This document shows positions 62,603-64,000 of a stretch of 64,000 nucleotides of DNA, one piece after another. The number at the start of each line of letters is the position of its first letter. The stretch's first letter is position 1. Origin of the DNA: F23-D06 sp963620035 (GTDB lineage: Bacteria > Bacteroidota > Bacteroidia > Bacteroidales > WCHB1-69); the NCBI GenBank assembly GCA_963620035.1, contig CAVEXN010000010.1, positions 7,151 through 71,150 of the forward strand. The letters run 5' to 3'. The translations under genes and the position numbers were made by a program. The notes under the pieces were generated by a model. The model was given only the letters and a program-made list of their open reading frames with translations. It was not told the DNA's origin and made no database searches.

Positions 62603-62895
62603 AATACTATTCAAAAACATCTTCATCAAAAGACACATACAACATAATGTGTATGCCCCATACTTGACAAGGCGTTCATATTATATTGCGATTATGATGA
62701 ATCGGTGAAAACACTCGGCCTTTCGTCCTGGGCGCGCAAAGATAGGTCTTTTTCTGCAACCTCCAACATTTGCACATCAAACAGTCACGGCATATCCTGG
62801 CATCGTCCTTTTGATGGAAATGAACAAAATGACGTTCGGTTTGAATGAAAACACCTTGAAAGATTGCTGACAACGCATCGGAAACTCAACAAACC
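62603..62895. other. Gene-free stretch upstream of the sugar transferase
   Basis: About 290 bases. It holds the minus-strand -7 box (62737-62744) for the transferase and leaves a leader of roughly 130 bases. No ORF of note and no known RNA motif was seen. Confidence 0.5.
62737..62744 (-). promoter_or_regulatory. Putative -7 element for the sugar transferase/aminotransferase pair
   Basis: TATCTTTG on the minus strand, about 135 bases upstream of the start codon. Confidence 0.55.
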
Positions 62896-62925
62896 AAAAA
62901 AGCCTCCGATGAAGCATCGGGGGCT
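62896..62925 (-). terminator. Terminator of tRNA-Glu
   Basis: 11-base stem AGCCTCCGATG / CATCGGGGGCT with a 3-base loop and one G-U pair; followed on the minus strand by T residues. It lies 7 bases past the tRNA 3' end. Confidence 0.85.
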
Positions 62926-62931
62926 TTTCAG

Positions 62932-63006
62932 TAGCGAGTAGGAGATTCGAACTCCTGATCTTCAGGATGAAAACCTGACGTCCTAGGCCGACTAGACGAA
63001 CTCGCC
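62932..63006 (-). tRNA. tRNA-Glu (anticodon TTC)
   Basis: On the minus strand the acceptor GGCGAGT pairs with ACTCGCT (terminal G-U). The anticodon stem TCAGG/CCTGA holds the loop TTTTCAT (anticodon TTC), and the T-arm contains AGGAGTTCGAATCTCCT. Discriminator A, no encoded CCA. Confidence 0.95.
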
Positions 63007-63029
63007 ATCATTGTCGTTTTTTGACGGTG

Positions 63030-63037
63030 CAAAGATA
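63030..63037 (-). promoter_or_regulatory. Putative -7 element for tRNA-Glu
   Basis: TATCTTTG on the minus strand, 24 bases upstream of the tRNA 5' end, the same spacing as at tRNA-Lys. Confidence 0.65.
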
Positions 63038-63078
63038 CACTTTTTTCAATAGCGCAGCATCGACAGACGAAAAAAAAA

Positions 63079-63369
63079 TCATTTTCCGTCTTTGTCTTGT
63101 TCAAACCTGAAACCCAGGCGTTTGCCGGTCTTCAGCAGCATGTTCTGGTCTTCAATCTGAAGCATACCGTTCACCGTGATGATTATCATCTCCTCGTATT
63201 CCGGTACAAGCAGGTCGAAATTGACGGTATATTTGATGGCGGATGCCAGGATGTCCTCCGCGGCTTCCTTTGAGATGCGGTTGGAGCTGAAGTCGTTCAG
63301 CACCTGTGCCAGTTCACGTTTGCCTTCCACATTCAAACAAACAGCGAAAAAAATGAAAAAGCTCTTCAC
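63079..63369 (-). CDS. Small orphan ORF, probably a gene fragment
   Basis: An open frame of 96 codons whose first possible start is GTG at 63369; another GTG at 63330 would give 83 residues beginning with EGKRELAQVLNDFSSN. There is no ATG at either place. The sequence (ISKEAAEDILASAIKYTVNF, EEMIIITVNGMLQIEDQNML, ending FEQDKDGK) reads as a real, mixed alpha/beta protein rather than a shadow, but I do not know the family. The missing start and the position against a phage-like gene suggest its 5' end was lost. Confidence 0.45.
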   Translation of the reverse strand: MKSFFIFFAVCLNVEGKRELAQVLNDFSSNRISKEAAEDILASAIKYTVNFDLLVPEYEEMIIITVNGMLQIEDQNMLLKTGKRLGFRFEQDKDGK

Positions 63370-63384
63370 GCTCCGTCAATAGCC

Positions 63385-63918
63385 GTGGCGGAGGGGATGA
63401 TACCTTTCAACCTTGCCAAATCCAGCAAAAGGAAAGACGTAGGCATTCATTTCTATATCGACGACTACCAATTTGAGCGTATGTGGAAATCGCCGCAAAG
63501 GTACATCAATCTGCTCAAAGGGTTCAGTTTTGTACTGTCGCCCGACTTCAGCGTATATCATGACGTGCCTTTGGCTGTGCGCATTTGGACCGTGCACCGA
63601 AGCCGCCTCATAGCCAGATACTGGCAAGATGAGGGCATTCCTGTAATACCGTCCTTGCAATGGGCTGACCGTTCCACTTACAGGTTCTGTTTCAACGGCA
63701 TTGAGCAGGGAGGCATGGTGTCTGTGAGCACGCTGGGCGCAGCCAAAGATAAAGAGGCACGTAAACTATGGCAAGACGGGATGACAGAGGCTATCCGACG
63801 TATTCATCCTTCAACCATACTGCTGTACGGCGTTCCAATCGATTTTGACTTCGGGAACATCTCAATCCTCCGTTACAACAACACAACAATAAAACGGATG
63901 GAGCAGCATGGGCGGTAG
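63385..63918 (+). CDS. DUF4417-family protein (phage-associated), N-terminus possibly frameshifted
   Basis: 177 residues from a GTG at 63385, or 173 from the ATG at 63397 (MIPFNLAKSSKRKDVGIHFY). HFYIDDYQFERMWKSPQRYI, LLKGFSFVLSPDFSVYHDVP and IPVIPSLQWADRSTYRFCFN are characteristic of DUF4417, found on phages and mobile elements of Firmicutes and Bacteroidota; the function is unknown. The frame stays open for 37 codons upstream without ATG, GTG or TTG, while an ATG at 63353 in another frame, after an A-rich stretch, encodes MKKLFTLRQ and then stops. That looks like the true start separated from the body by a one-base indel. Confidence 0.75.
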   Translation: MAEGMIPFNLAKSSKRKDVGIHFYIDDYQFERMWKSPQRYINLLKGFSFVLSPDFSVYHDVPLAVRIWTVHRSRLIARYWQDEGIPVIPSLQWADRSTYRFCFNGIEQGGMVSVSTLGAAKDKEARKLWQDGMTEAIRRIHPSTILLYGVPIDFDFGNISILRYNNTTIKRMEQHGR

Positions 63919-64000
63919 AGGAGCACGGTATTTCAAAGAAAGGGGCCTCCTGACTTCGTCAATGCGTCACCCAAATCAGGAATTGTCTGTTGTTGGTCTG
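63909..64000 (+). CDS. Start of a phage-like protein, cut by the window end
   Basis: An ATG inside the last codons of the DUF4417 gene opens a frame (MGGRGARYFKERGLLTSSMR) that runs off the window. Openings of the form MGGRGA are frequent in phage head-morphogenesis or similar structural genes; with 31 codons visible this is only a hint. Confidence 0.4.

Noticed and set aside
62932..63006. tRNA-Glu as the attachment site of the phage-like DNA at the right edge
   Set aside because: The phage-like genes lie on the 5' side of the tRNA, whereas integration normally uses the 3' end. No repeat of the tRNA 3' end was seen to the right within the window.
1..64000. CRISPR arrays, rRNA genes, insertion sequences and integrases
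   Set aside because: No regularly spaced direct repeats, rRNA-like sequence, transposase or integrase motif was seen on either strand.

Overview
ORGANISM. The window is a chromosomal segment of a Bacteroidota bacterium, most likely an amino-acid-fermenting Bacteroidales related to Porphyromonas. Four things point this way. At least 18 intergenic sites match the Bacteroidota -7 promoter element TAnnTTTG, and start codons are preceded by A-rich stretches rather than strong Shine-Dalgarno sites. There are TonB receptors with a DUF4249 lipoprotein partner, a TamL-type lipidated Omp85 protein and a type IX secretion C-terminal domain. A complete 4-hydroxybutyrate gene set of the kind known from Porphyromonas gingivalis is present. 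GC content is about half by eye. LAYOUT. 1-5238 (minus): sucD (cut by the window edge), 4hbD, CoA-transferase and abfD, which together turn succinyl-CoA into crotonyl-CoA. 5817-8181 (minus): polyprenyl-phosphate sugar transferase and a lipoprotein. 8354-10333 (minus): ornithine carbamoyltransferase and carbamate kinase. 10406-12463 (minus): M13 peptidase. 12733-13599 (plus): rmlA. 13643-16943 (minus): TPR histidine kinase and M28 peptidase. 17096-18124: DUF2795 protein, cobalamin adenosyltransferase and tRNA-Lys. 18182-23866 (minus): two TonB receptors, one paired with a DUF4249 lipoprotein. 23988-30405: MalY/PatB aminotransferase, EPSP synthase, argS, MATE transporter and tlyA. 30466-37157 (plus): TetR-controlled RND efflux operon with an extra lipoprotein. 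37308-40535 (plus): a 1075-residue multi-cofactor flavoprotein fusion. 40574-41716 (minus): T9SS cargo with YD-like repeats. 41989-48059 (plus): iorAB, mreCD and tamL in one tight run. 48140-53173 (minus): CrtI-like oxidoreductase and an MMPL/acyltransferase/methyltransferase-like fusion. 53367-55293 (plus): two unrecognised genes. 55502-60489 (plus): gyrA and two TPR paralogues. 60632-62602 (minus): aminotransferase and initiating sugar transferase. 62932-64000: tRNA-Glu, a small orphan ORF and phage-like DUF4417 DNA that looks like a junction. HOW IT FITS TOGETHER. The metabolic genes fit an asaccharolytic or weakly saccharolytic anaerobe. Secreted or periplasmic M13 and M28 peptidases supply peptides and amino acids. 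IorAB oxidises aryl-pyruvates. The 4-hydroxybutyrate genes channel succinate to crotonyl-CoA, and OTC plus carbamate kinase can make ATP from citrulline. The envelope genes make or place surface glycans (two polyprenyl-phosphate sugar transferases, rmlA, a DegT aminotransferase), lipids (MMPL-PlsC fusion and CrtI-like enzyme), cell shape (MreCD) and outer-membrane proteins (TamL). The most unusual items are the single-chain HcnA-HcnB-ferredoxin-BFD-HcnC-like protein (37308-40535), the MMPL fusion (49631-53173), the mreCD-tamL arrangement, the two orphan genes at 53.4-55.3 kb and the putative mobile-element junction near 63.35 kb. No CRISPR array, rRNA, transposase or integrase was seen.
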